Position numbers and translations under genes: made by a program. This document shows, piece after piece, positions 46,221-55,282 of a stretch of 62,175 bases of DNA (positions are counted from its first letter, which is position 1; every line of letters begins with the position of its first letter). The DNA comes from Bradyrhizobium sp. ORS 375. Its GTDB lineage: Bacteria; Pseudomonadota; Alphaproteobacteria; Rhizobiales; Xanthobacteraceae. Location of the stretch: the NCBI RefSeq assembly GCF_000239775.1, contig NZ_CAFI01000475.1, positions 1-62,175 on the forward strand. The letters are read 5' to 3'. A model generated the notes under the pieces. That model did not search any database and was not told the origin of the DNA. It worked only from the letters and a program-made list of their open reading frames with translations.

Positions 46221-48161
46221 ATGAAGCACAAGCCGCGCCGGTCCGCCGGCAAATCTCCGGTCAAATCCGGATCGCCGGCCCGCGGTGATACGGCGGAAGC
46301 GCTGTGTGAGGCGGCGTTGCGGCTGTTGCGCGCCGGCCTGCTGACGCAGGCCGAGGAGACCTGCCGGCGCGCGCTGACGTTGGACGCAGCCTCGGTCGAT
46401 GCGCTGCAGGCGATGGGACGGGTCTGCCTCGCGCTCAAGCGGTTCGACGATGCGATCGAATGGTTTGCCCGCGCGATCCGGCAGGACATCTCCGTTCCGG
46501 ACTCCTTCGTCGGCCTCGCCCAGGCGCTGCAGCTTGCAGGCCGGCGCGACGAAGCCATCAAGGCTTACGACCGAGCGCTGCAGTTGCAGCCGGATGCCGT
46601 GGACAGCTGGGACGCACTCGGCGAGCTCCTGCAGTTGACCGGCCGCCATGCCGAGGCGGCGCTGGCATGCGACCGGCTGCTGCAACTGGCGCCTGACCGC
46701 GCCGTGACGTGGTTTCGTCTCGGCGAGGTGCTGGAGGCCCAGGGCCGCCGCGACGAGGCGGCGCTGGCGTTCGAGCAGGTGCTCAAGCTGCAGCCGGATC
46801 GCGTCGATGCGGCCAACAAGGCCGGCGCTGTCCATTTCGATGCCGGGCGCTATGACGAGGCGATCGCGCGGTTCGATCAGTCGTTGCGGCAGCAGCCGGA
46901 TCAAGCCGGTGTGCTGTGCCTGAAAGGCATCTCGTTGCGCCGGCTGCGCCGCTATGACGAGGCGCAGCCCGTCGGCCAGCGCGCACATGCGCTGGCGCCG
47001 CACGATCCCGACATCGCCAACAGCTACGGCTGCATCCTGCAGAATCTCGGCCGGCACGACGAGGCCGTCGCCGTGTTCGACAAGGCGATTGCGATCCGGC
47101 CGCAGACCGCGGACTTCCACAATCACCGCGGCACGTCGCTGGCGGAGCTGCACCGCTTCGAGGAGGCGTTCGCGAGCTTCGACCGCGCCATCGCGCTGCG
47201 GCCCGATTTCGCCGACGCGCATTGGAATGCGGCGCTGTTCCGGTTGCTGACCGGTGATTTCGAGGGCGGCTGGGCCGCGCGCGAATGGGGCCGCCAATGC
47301 CGCGCCGTCGGCTTCGTCGAGCGCAGCTTCGACGCGCCGATGTGGACCGGTGATGCGCCGCTCGAGGGGCGGACCATCCTGCTCCATAGCGACGAGGGAT
47401 TGGGCGATACGATCCAGTTCGCGCGCTACGCAACCATGGCCGCCGCGCAGGGCGCGCGCGTGCTGCTCGAGGTCGATGCGGTGCTGCAGCCGTTGCTCTC
47501 AGGCTTGGCCGGTGTTGCGCAGTGCCTTGCTCGCGGTGCCGATGCGGTGCCTTCGATCGATGCGCACTGCCCGCTGTCGAGCCTGCCGCTCGCCTTCGCG
47601 ACGCGCATCGACACCATCCCCGCTGCGCAGTGCTATCTGCCGCCCCCGCCCGCCGAGCGCTGCGCCATCTGGCAGCAGCGCCTCGGGCCGCGTCACCGCC
47701 GGCGTGTCGGACTTGTCTGGTCCGGCAACCCCGCGCATTTGAACGACCACAACCGCTCGATGCCGCTGGCGATGCTCGCGCCGCTGCTCGACCTCGATGT
47801 GCAATTCGTCAGCCTGCAGAAGGGGATTCGGCCTGCTGACAAGGCGGTGCTCGCCGAACGCGGTGACATCGTCGATCTCACCGCCGAGATCATCGACTTC
47901 GTCGAGACCGCCGCCCTGATCGACAATCTCGATCTCGTCGTCACCGTCGACACCAGCGTGGCGCATCTCTCCGGCGCCATGGGCAAGCCGACCTGGGTCA
48001 TGCTGCCCTACACGCCGGACTATCGCTGGCTGCTCGATCGCGACGACAGCCCCTGGTATCCGAGCGTGCGGCTGTTCCGCCAGGATCGGCGTCGCGACTA
48101 CGTTCCGGTTGTCGCACGCGTTCGCGAGGCGCTTGCGCAGCTGGCCGGCAGCGTCGCTTAG
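46221..48161 (+). CDS. TPR-repeat protein with C-terminal glycosyltransferase-like domain
   Basis: A 646-residue protein. Residues about 25-340 contain some nine to ten tetratricopeptide repeats (for example RRDEAIKAYDRALQLQPDAV, RYDEAIARFDQSLRQQPDQA, RHDEAVAVFDKAIAIRPQTA). The C-terminal part has GRTILLHSDEGLGDTIQFAR, VGLVWSGNPAH and TVDTSVAHLSGAMGKPTWVM, as in GT-B proteins related to families 9 and 41. It probably modifies sugars or proteins in the cytoplasm; the acceptor is unknown. Many rhizobial genomes carry several such genes. Confidence 0.9.
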   Translation: MKHKPRRSAGKSPVKSGSPARGDTAEALCEAALRLLRAGLLTQAEETCRRALTLDAASVDALQAMGRVCLALKRFDDAIEWFARAIRQDISVPDSFVGLAQALQLAGRRDEAIKAYDRALQLQPDAVDSWDALGELLQLTGRHAEAALACDRLLQLAPDRAVTWFRLGEVLEAQGRRDEAALAFEQVLKLQPDRVDAANKAGAVHFDAGRYDEAIARFDQSLRQQPDQAGVLCLKGISLRRLRRYDEAQPVGQRAHALAPHDPDIANSYGCILQNLGRHDEAVAVFDKAIAIRPQTADFHNHRGTSLAELHRFEEAFASFDRAIALRPDFADAHWNAALFRLLTGDFEGGWAAREWGRQCRAVGFVERSFDAPMWTGDAPLEGRTILLHSDEGLGDTIQFARYATMAAAQGARVLLEVDAVLQPLLSGLAGVAQCLARGADAVPSIDAHCPLSSLPLAFATRIDTIPAAQCYLPPPPAERCAIWQQRLGPRHRRRVGLVWSGNPAHLNDHNRSMPLAMLAPLLDLDVQFVSLQKGIRPADKAVLAERGDIVDLTAEIIDFVETAALIDNLDLVVTVDTSVAHLSGAMGKPTWVMLPYTPDYRWLLDRDDSPWYPSVRLFRQDRRRDYVPVVARVREALAQLAGSVA

Positions 48162-48175
48162 AGGTAAGCGATCTG

Positions 48176-49357
48176 TCAGCTGTCCCGAAGCCGGACCGAG
48201 ATCTCGTGGACGCGCCGCGTCAACTCGGCGACGCTGCGCCATCCCGTCTTCTCGCGCGTGCGCTTCAAATGCGTATAGACGGTCGTCACTTTGACGCCGC
48301 GGTGCGCGGCATATTCGACCGCCGTCATGCCCGTGCTCAAGGCGCAGGCCAGCTGAGCTTCGGCCCTGGTCAGGCCATGCAGATCCTGAAGCAGATGCGT
48401 CGCCGCGCCCTCCTGCAGCGGGTCATGGACCAGCATCATCACGACGGCATCCGGAGCATCGGATCGCGGCCACCGATGGCGCAGCGCCCGCAGCGAGATC
48501 GTGCAAGGCGGCAGCCCGCCGGGACGCGGCGCCAGGAAGTCGATCGCTGCATCCGCGTCGCTGAGACCCTCGCCGTGCGCCAACGCGCCGAACGCACGTG
48601 CATAGCGGTTGCGCAGACCGGACGCGCCGAAGTGAATGCCGCGCGAGTCGATCCGGAACAGCCCCGTCTCGATTGAGATCGTCCGCAAGCTCGGATTGGC
48701 GTGGACGATCTCGCCCTTGAGATCGAGCAAGGCGACGCCATCCTTCAGGAGGTCGAGAACCTTGATGCCGATGCCGTCGCGCTGAGCTGCGACCATGCTG
48801 CTTCTCATCCCATAGGCGCGCTGCAGATGCGGCGTCATACGTTGCAGCAGCGCGATCTCGGTTGTCCCGACATGGCCCTGTCGCGGCGATCGCTGCAACG
48901 TGACGGCGACGAGCCGCTGCGGAGATTGGTCCAGCACCACCGAGAGAAAATAGCGAAGCCCGGCGCGCGGCAGGAACTCGGCATAGAACGGATCGCGCCT
49001 CATGGCGCTCTCGTCCATGACCTGATAGTCCCAGCTCAATCCGCCGCGCGCCTGGCGCAGCGCCACCGTGAGGCGTGGATTGCGTGGCGCGAAGTGAGCG
49101 AGATAGTCATCGCCCTCGGCAGAGGCGGCGCCGCTGCTGTGAAAGATCACGGGCCGACGCACGGCCGTGTCGATCACTTCGAACGTCGCGCCTTCGGCTG
49201 CTATCAGCTTGCGGATCGACGCCAGCGCGTCGGTGATGCCATCGGGCTCCGCGAAGCCGTGATAGACGGCATCGAGCGCCTGAGCATAGCGTTCGCTCTC
49301 CACGATCACCTCTCTGCGATGGCCATCGGGGCTCGTCGCGCCGATCCGCACGGTCAA
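48176..49357 (-). CDS. LuxR-family transcriptional regulator
   Basis: A 393-residue protein with a C-terminal LuxR-type HTH (LTRAEAQLACALSTGMTAVE, then HRGVKVTTVYTHLKRTREKT) and a long N-terminal sensor part containing a PAS-like segment (VALLDLKGEIVHANPSLRTI). The ligand is unknown. The first start is a TTG at 49357 with no good ribosome site; the true start may be the GTG two codons later or lie further inside. Confidence 0.82.
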   Translation of the reverse strand: MTVRIGATSPDGHRREVIVESERYAQALDAVYHGFAEPDGITDALASIRKLIAAEGATFEVIDTAVRRPVIFHSSGAASAEGDDYLAHFAPRNPRLTVALRQARGGLSWDYQVMDESAMRRDPFYAEFLPRAGLRYFLSVVLDQSPQRLVAVTLQRSPRQGHVGTTEIALLQRMTPHLQRAYGMRSSMVAAQRDGIGIKVLDLLKDGVALLDLKGEIVHANPSLRTISIETGLFRIDSRGIHFGASGLRNRYARAFGALAHGEGLSDADAAIDFLAPRPGGLPPCTISLRALRHRWPRSDAPDAVVMMLVHDPLQEGAATHLLQDLHGLTRAEAQLACALSTGMTAVEYAAHRGVKVTTVYTHLKRTREKTGWRSVAELTRRVHEISVRLRDS

Positions 49358-49439
49358 ACACCGATCGGCGGACGATATTCCCCTTCATGGGTCGTCACGG
49401 AGAGTGCGAGGTTCACGGCGGGGCCGATCAAGCGCGCAG

Positions 49440-49862
49440 CTACTCCGCGATGATGTCGCCGGAGCCGCCGAACTCGCGAGGAAAATCCTTGAGCTTCGGC
49501 AGCCCGTCGCGCATCGGCAGCACGGTCTCCGCATAGTTCACGTGGACACCGGGCTGGAAAGCTAGATCGGGGAGGGTGGCCGCGAAGACGTCGACCAGCC
49601 CGAGCGGCGGGTGATTGGTCATCAGGTGGCCGCCGCATTTGGCGCAATACTGACGCTGGCTGAGTGGCGTCTTCTGAAACATCGCCAGATGGTCGGCGCC
49701 CGACGTGACCTTCACCGCGTCGGGCTTCCAAAGGCTGAACGCGTTGACCGGCCCTCCCGACCATGATCGGCAGGAGCGGCAGTGACAATAGCCCATCGCT
49801 TCCGGTGTGCCGGATGCCTCGATTTCAACGGCGCCGCAGAAGCATCGTCCAGAGAGTTTCAT
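49440..49862 (-). CDS. GFA (glutathione-dependent formaldehyde-activating-like) family protein
   Basis: A 140-residue zinc-binding protein: CFCGAVEIEASG and YCHCRSCRSWSG at the N-terminus, then YCAKCGGHL, the expected Cys set of the CENP-V/GFA domain. The family includes Gfa, but most members have no proven activity. The start at 49862 begins directly with the conserved domain (MKLSGRCFCG). Confidence 0.9.
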   Translation of the reverse strand: MKLSGRCFCGAVEIEASGTPEAMGYCHCRSCRSWSGGPVNAFSLWKPDAVKVTSGADHLAMFQKTPLSQRQYCAKCGGHLMTNHPPLGLVDVFAATLPDLAFQPGVHVNYAETVLPMRDGLPKLKDFPREFGGSGDIIAE

Positions 49863-50101
49863 CCTCGTCCTCATGAGTTGTGAGACCGGCACAGGGCATC
49901 ATTTCCCGCCTTGTTTCGTCTTGGTGTCCCACGACCATCGTCGGGGCTGTCACGACCAGACGTGATCCAGTTCACATCCGCAGATCGCCGACGCGGGCAG
50001 GTCCCCTGATCGGAGGACGCCGGCCAATCGCCGACGGGGCTATCGATCGCGGCCTCTGAGCGAAACTTCAGGTGTCAGTTGTCGAAGTCTCAGGTGATCT
50101 C

Positions 50102-51112
50102 ATGTCGGATCTCAATTCTCGCATTGTCGAATTCTCAACCGATCACATTCCGGAGCGGGAGCGCGCGGCATTCTGGCGCGAGCACTTCGGCCGCGTCATG
50201 CTGCGCGTCGATTTCGAACCGGCCCCTGACGTGGCGTTCAAGGCGCGCAATCGCGCGCTGACATTGCCCGGCCTGCAGCTTTTCGATGCCTGGGCGACGC
50301 CGGCGCGCATCTCGCGATCCGGGTCCTATCTCGCCGACGGCGCCGACAATGTGATGCTTGCGATCAACCGCGAGGGCAGGGCGTCCGTTGAGGGAGGCGG
50401 GCAGATCCGCGAGCTGCGACCTGGCGAGGCGGTGGTGCTGAGCGGCGCGGATGCGTGCGCCTTTCACCGGGAAAGCGTCGGCCGCTCGTTCACGCTGCTG
50501 ATGCCGCGTGTGATGATCGAAGCCGCTGACGTGAGCGTCGAGGACGCGGTCATGCGGCCGATCCCGGTGGATCAGGGCGCGCTGCAATTGCTCGACCATT
50601 ACGCGAGCTGGCTGATGAGCCGCGACGCCGCGGTCGATGCGCAGCTGCTCAATCTGTCGGTCCGTCACATCCAGGATCTGCTGGCGCTGGCGATCGGGCC
50701 GGCCGCGGGTCTCGCCGAGACGATGCGCGCGAGGGGGTTGCGTGCGGCACGGCTGAAGCTCGCGAAGTCCTTCCTCGTCGCGAACAGCTGGCGTCGCGAC
50801 ATCTCGGTGGCGATGGTTGCGACGAAGCTGAATGTCACGCCGCGCTATGTGCAGCGCCTGTTCGAGATCGACGGCACCACGTTCTCCGCGTTCCTGTCCG
50901 GCGTGCGGCTTTCGAATGCGCATCGCATGCTGTGCGATCCGGCTCACGGTCGGCTGGCGATCGCCAGCATCGCCTACGATGTCGGCTTCGGCGATCTCTC
51001 GCATTTCAATCGTTCGTTCCGCCGGCACTACGGACTGACGCCGCGCGAGGTGCGCGGAGATCGCGGTCGCGATCTCCCGGTGACATGCCTCTCGCGGGAG
51101 GGCGCACCATGA
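50102..51112 (+). CDS. AraC-family transcriptional regulator
   Basis: A 336-residue regulator with an AraC-binding-like N-terminal domain (ERERAAFWREHFGRVMLRV) and a C-terminal AraC HTH (VAMVATKLNVTPRYVQRLFE, then IASIAYDVGFGDLSHFNRSF and HYGLTPREVR). The ATG at 50102 follows AGGTGA at 5 bases; a GTG at 50072 is an alternative. It lies upstream of a small membrane ORF and an export operon, which it might control. Confidence 0.9.
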   Translation: MSDLNSRIVEFSTDHIPERERAAFWREHFGRVMLRVDFEPAPDVAFKARNRALTLPGLQLFDAWATPARISRSGSYLADGADNVMLAINREGRASVEGGGQIRELRPGEAVVLSGADACAFHRESVGRSFTLLMPRVMIEAADVSVEDAVMRPIPVDQGALQLLDHYASWLMSRDAAVDAQLLNLSVRHIQDLLALAIGPAAGLAETMRARGLRAARLKLAKSFLVANSWRRDISVAMVATKLNVTPRYVQRLFEIDGTTFSAFLSGVRLSNAHRMLCDPAHGRLAIASIAYDVGFGDLSHFNRSFRRHYGLTPREVRGDRGRDLPVTCLSREGAP

Positions 51113-51321
51113 CGAGCAAGACGATTGCACTGCGGATCCTCGACAGCATCTTCGTGTCGGCAACGATCTCTCTCCTGCTGATCGTGGCTGGCGTCCCGAT
51201 CGACGGGCTGCTGGCTCTGGTCGACATGTCGCTGCGCGAATTCCAGGCCTTCGCGCTGTTCGTCATTTTCAGCAGCCTGCTGCTCATCCATGCGATCGCG
51301 ACGTCCGATTCCGCGCCGTAA
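51109..51321 (+). CDS. Small two-helix membrane protein overlapping the AraC gene
   Basis: A 70-residue protein whose ATG overlaps the AraC stop (ATGA) and is preceded by GGGAGGG. It has two hydrophobic segments (SIFVSATISLLLIVAGVPI and AFALFVIFSSLLLIHAIA). The tight coupling to the regulator supports it as a real gene. I do not know a family for it. Confidence 0.65.
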   Translation: MTSKTIALRILDSIFVSATISLLLIVAGVPIDGLLALVDMSLREFQAFALFVIFSSLLLIHAIATSDSAP

Positions 51322-51434
51322 CTCAAACGTGATCCCTTGTTACGGTCCGATTGCCGACGATTGAGCTGGGTCAACGGATTTCTGGAGGCCTGTGGCAAAC
51401 GACACGCCTGCTTCAGTGAAGAAGGCGTCTCGGT

Positions 51435-52535
51435 ATGGATCCACAGGACACGCAGGTCATCGGCGACGAACGGCCCGTTCAGCACGTTCGTGCCGAGGCG
51501 GCTGCTCTCGTACCGGCGCCGGTGCTGCCCGCTCCCGTGACACATGCGCCGCGGCCGGCGCGGAAACGATGGCCATTTGTGCTGCTGGCTCTGGTTCTGT
51601 GCGCGGCCGGAGGCGGCGGCTATGTGTGGTGGCAGCAGCTGCATCCGCCGCTGCCGCTTGGCATCAGCGTCAGTAACGGCCGCATCGAGGCTGACGAGAT
51701 CGACATCGCGACCAAATATGCCGGCCGTGTCGCAGAGCTGCGCGTCGATATCGGTGATCTCGTCGAGTCCGGCCAGATCGTCGCGCGGATGGACAGCAAG
51801 GAGCTGCAGCAGTCGCTCGCCAAGGCGCAAGCGCAGGCCGAGCAGGCCCAGCACGTGGTCGATCAGGCGCGCGCCAGCCTGGCGCAAATGCAGACGCAGA
51901 AAACGCTGGCCGAGCAGGAGATGGAGCGGACGCGCAGCCTGCTGCAGAACGGCTGGACCACGAAGGAGATCGCCGACCAGCGCCAGCAGGCGCTCGATGC
52001 CGCCACCGCTGGCCTCGCCGGGTCGCAGGCGCGCATATCCGAGGCGGAGCGGGCGCTCGAAGCCGTTCGTCACGATGTCGCGCTGTACACGGTGCAGATT
52101 GCCGACAACTCGCTGATCGCGCCGAAGGCCGGCCGCATCCAATATCGCCTCGCCAATGTCGGCGAGGTGCTTGGTGCGGGGGGCAAGGTCTTCACCATGC
52201 TGGACGTCGGCTATGTCTACATGGACGTGTTCCTGTCGACCGAGGAGGTCGGCAAGATCAAGGTCGGCAGCGACGCCCGTATCGTGCTCGACGCCTATCC
52301 CGATCGCCCCATTCCGGCCAAGGTGTCGTTCGTCGCGAGCCAGGCGCAGTTCACGCCGAAAACCGTCGAGACGCGCAGCGAGCGCGACAAGCTGATGTTC
52401 CGCGTCCGCGTGCGCGTCGATCCGGACAGGCTGACGGCCCACGCCGATGCGGTTCGAAGCGGTTTGCCGGGCGTCGCATATGTCCGGTGGAATTCCGACG
52501 TCGCATGGCCGGCCCGCCTGCAACCCGCGCCATGA
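51435..52535 (+). CDS. HlyD-family periplasmic adaptor (YhiI-like)
   Basis: A 366-residue membrane fusion protein: an N-terminal Pro-rich cytoplasmic part, one membrane helix (WPFVLLALVLCAAGGGGYVW), a lipoyl-like half (YAGRVAELRVDIGDLVESGQ), a coiled-coil hairpin (residues about 115-205, Gln/Ala rich) and the second lipoyl/barrel half (NSLIAPKAGRIQYRLANVGE). It links the ABC exporter encoded next to an outer-membrane channel. Its stop overlaps the next start (ATGA). Confidence 0.92.
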   Translation: MDPQDTQVIGDERPVQHVRAEAAALVPAPVLPAPVTHAPRPARKRWPFVLLALVLCAAGGGGYVWWQQLHPPLPLGISVSNGRIEADEIDIATKYAGRVAELRVDIGDLVESGQIVARMDSKELQQSLAKAQAQAEQAQHVVDQARASLAQMQTQKTLAEQEMERTRSLLQNGWTTKEIADQRQQALDAATAGLAGSQARISEAERALEAVRHDVALYTVQIADNSLIAPKAGRIQYRLANVGEVLGAGGKVFTMLDVGYVYMDVFLSTEEVGKIKVGSDARIVLDAYPDRPIPAKVSFVASQAQFTPKTVETRSERDKLMFRVRVRVDPDRLTAHADAVRSGLPGVAYVRWNSDVAWPARLQPAP

Positions 52536-55279
52536 GCATCGCCGCGCCTCCGGTCGCGGTCGTGAGGCAACTCTCCCAGCACTATCGCGACGTCACCGCG
52601 CTCGACGACGTCTCGATCGAGATTCCCAGCGGCTGTGTCATCGGCCTGATCGGGCCCGACGGCGTCGGCAAATCGTCGCTGCTCTCGATCCTGGCCGGCG
52701 CACGTGCCATCCAGAGCGGCGAGGTTGTCGTGCTCGGCGCCGACATGTCCGACCGGCGCGCGCGCGAGCAGGTCTGCCCGCGCATCGCCTACATGCCGCA
52801 GGGGCTCGGCCGCAATCTCTATCCCGATCTCAGCGTCTACGAGAACATCGCGTTCTTCGCGCGCCTGTTCGGGCAGGCCAGGGCCGAGCGCGACTGGCGC
52901 ATCGCCGAATTGATGGAGGCGACCGCGCTGGCCGACTTCGCCGACCGACCGGCCAAAAAGCTCTCCGGCGGCATGAAGCAGAAGCTCGGCCTGTGCTGCT
53001 CGCTGATCCATGATCCGGACTTCCTGATCCTCGACGAGCCGACCACCGGGGTCGATCCGTTGTCGCGGCGCCAGTTCTGGGACCTGATCGATCGCCTGCG
53101 CGCGCGCAGCACAAGCCGCATGAGCGTCATCGTCGCCACCGCCTATATGGAGGAGGCCGCTCGCTTCGACTGGCTGATCGCGATGAATGACGGCCGGATT
53201 CTCGCGACCGGCACGCCGGCCGAGCTCAAGGCGCAAACCGGCGCCGCGACGATCGAGGACGCGTTCATCGCACTGCTGCCGCAGGACGCCTCGCGCGACC
53301 ATGCCGAGATGCCGGCCAAGGATGAGCTCGACGGCAGCCACGAGACGGTCATCGTGGCGCGCGACCTCACCTGTCGCTTCAGCGACTTCACGGCCGTCGA
53401 TGGCGTCAGCTTCCAGATCCGCAAAAGCGAGATCTTCGGCTTCGTCGGCTCCAACGGCTGTGGCAAAACCACCACGATGAAAATGCTGACCGGGCTGCTG
53501 CCGCCGAGCGACGGCGAGGCGCTGATCTTCGGCCGCTCGATGGAGGCTGGCAACCATGAGTCGCGCAGCCGCGTCGGCTACATGTCGCAGGCGTTCTCGC
53601 TCTATGGCGAGCTCACCGTGCGGCAGAATCTCGTGCTGCATGCTCGCCTGTTCCATCTGCCGTTGGCCTCGGCCGAGCGGCGGATCGCCGAGCTGATCGA
53701 TCGCTGCGATCTGGCCGACCATCTCGACGGGCTCGCAGCCGACCTGCCGCTCGGCATCCGGCAGCGGCTGTCGCTCGCGGTGGCGATCGTCCACCGGCCC
53801 GACCTGCTGATCCTGGACGAGCCGACGTCGGGCGTCGATCCGGTCGCGCGCAATCAGTTCTGGCGTCTGTTGATCGAGCTGTCGCGCCGGGACGGCATGA
53901 CGATCTTCGTCTCGACGCACTTCATGAACGAGGCGGCGCGCTGCGATCGGCTGTCGCTGATGCATGAGGGGCGGGTGCTGGCAACGGACACGCCGGATGG
54001 GCTGATCCGCGCCAAGGGCGCGCAGACGCTCGAGCAGGCGTTCATCGCGTTCCTTGAGCAGGATGCCGGCGTCGCCGACCCGCCGGTCACGCTGATGCCG
54101 GCGCAGTCCGCGCCTCATTCGCAGGGCAAGCCGACCGAGCGCGGCGGCCAGACCGTCTTCAGTCCGCGGCGGCTGCTCGCCTATACGATCCGCGAGGGTC
54201 TCGAACTGGTCCGCGATCCGATCCGGCTGATGTTCGCGCTGTTCGGAACCGCGTTCCTGATGATCGTGATCGGCTTCGGCATCTCGACGGACGTCAACAA
54301 TCTGACCTTCGCCGCGCTCGACCGCGATCAGTCGCCGGAGAGCCGTGCGTATCTCGCCGAGCTCCGCGGCTCGCGCTATTTCGTCGAGAAGCCGCCGCTG
54401 GCCGACTATGCCGAGCTGGAGCGGCGGATGAAAAGCGGGGACATCAAGGCGTCGATCGAGATCCCGCCGAATTTCGGCGTCGACATCAAGCGCGGCCGGC
54501 CGGCCTTCGTGTCGGCCTGGATCGACGGCGCGATGCCGTTTCGCGCCGAGACCATTCGCGGCTATCTCGAAGGCACGCACCAGCTCTATCTGTCCGATCC
54601 GGCGGTCAAGACGACGCGGCCGCAGGCGGCCTCGCCGGTCGGTGTCGAGATCCGCTTCAAATACAACCAGGCCTTCGACAGCATCTATGCGATGGCCCCG
54701 AGCACGATCGCGCTGCTGCTGGCGCTGTTCCCGGCGATCCTGATGGCGCTGGCGGTGGTGCGCGAGAAGGAGCTCGGCTCGATCACCAATCTCTACGTCA
54801 CGCCGGTGACGCGGCTCGAATTCCTGGTCGGCAAGCAGCTGCCCTATATCGCCGTGGCCCTGGTCAATTTCGCGCTGATGTACGTCATGGCGCTGACCCT
54901 GTTCCGGGTGCCGATGAAGGGCGACGTTCTGCCATTGCTCGTCGGCACCGTCGTCTATGTGATCACCACGACCGGCTTCGGCATGTTGATCTCGACGTTC
55001 TGCCGCACCCAGATCGCGGCCTTGTTCGGCACGGCGATCCTCACCGTGCTGCCGGCCACGCAATTCTCCGGCATGCTGGTGCCGGTGTCGTCGCTGTCCG
55101 GCGTGGCGCGCGTCATCGGCATGGGCTTTCCGATGACCTATTATCGTCCGATCACCGTCGGCACCTTCACCAAAGGTCTCGGCTTTGCCGATCTCGGCGC
55201 TGACATCCTGATGCTGCTCGTGTTCATCCCGGTCCTGACCGGGCTCAGCCTGCTGATGCTGCCGAAGCAGGAGCGCTGA
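52532..55279 (+). CDS. rbbA: Fused ABC ATPase-ATPase-permease, RbbA/YhiH type
   Basis: A 915-residue protein. The first nucleotide-binding domain has Walker A GPDGVGKSS (41-49), signature LSGGMKQKLGL and Walker B FLILDEPTTGVDP. The second has Walker A GSNGCGKTT (about 308), a weaker signature LPLGIRQRLSLA and LLILDEPTSGVDP. An ABC-2 permease with about six helices follows (about 560-915). In E. coli the homologue is called ribosome-associated ATPase RbbA and lies in a yhiI-rbbA-yhhJ operon, the same order as here. The exported substrate is unknown. Confidence 0.93.
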   Translation: MSIAAPPVAVVRQLSQHYRDVTALDDVSIEIPSGCVIGLIGPDGVGKSSLLSILAGARAIQSGEVVVLGADMSDRRAREQVCPRIAYMPQGLGRNLYPDLSVYENIAFFARLFGQARAERDWRIAELMEATALADFADRPAKKLSGGMKQKLGLCCSLIHDPDFLILDEPTTGVDPLSRRQFWDLIDRLRARSTSRMSVIVATAYMEEAARFDWLIAMNDGRILATGTPAELKAQTGAATIEDAFIALLPQDASRDHAEMPAKDELDGSHETVIVARDLTCRFSDFTAVDGVSFQIRKSEIFGFVGSNGCGKTTTMKMLTGLLPPSDGEALIFGRSMEAGNHESRSRVGYMSQAFSLYGELTVRQNLVLHARLFHLPLASAERRIAELIDRCDLADHLDGLAADLPLGIRQRLSLAVAIVHRPDLLILDEPTSGVDPVARNQFWRLLIELSRRDGMTIFVSTHFMNEAARCDRLSLMHEGRVLATDTPDGLIRAKGAQTLEQAFIAFLEQDAGVADPPVTLMPAQSAPHSQGKPTERGGQTVFSPRRLLAYTIREGLELVRDPIRLMFALFGTAFLMIVIGFGISTDVNNLTFAALDRDQSPESRAYLAELRGSRYFVEKPPLADYAELERRMKSGDIKASIEIPPNFGVDIKRGRPAFVSAWIDGAMPFRAETIRGYLEGTHQLYLSDPAVKTTRPQAASPVGVEIRFKYNQAFDSIYAMAPSTIALLLALFPAILMALAVVREKELGSITNLYVTPVTRLEFLVGKQLPYIAVALVNFALMYVMALTLFRVPMKGDVLPLLVGTVVYVITTTGFGMLISTFCRTQIAALFGTAILTVLPATQFSGMLVPVSSLSGVARVIGMGFPMTYYRPITVGTFTKGLGFADLGADILMLLVFIPVLTGLSLLMLPKQER

Positions 55280-55282
55280 GCC

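Noticed and set aside
44874-47387. An 837-codon minus-strand frame over uppS and the TPR gene
   Set aside because: Composition is typical of an antisense shadow; uppS and the TPR repeats on the plus strand are unmistakable.
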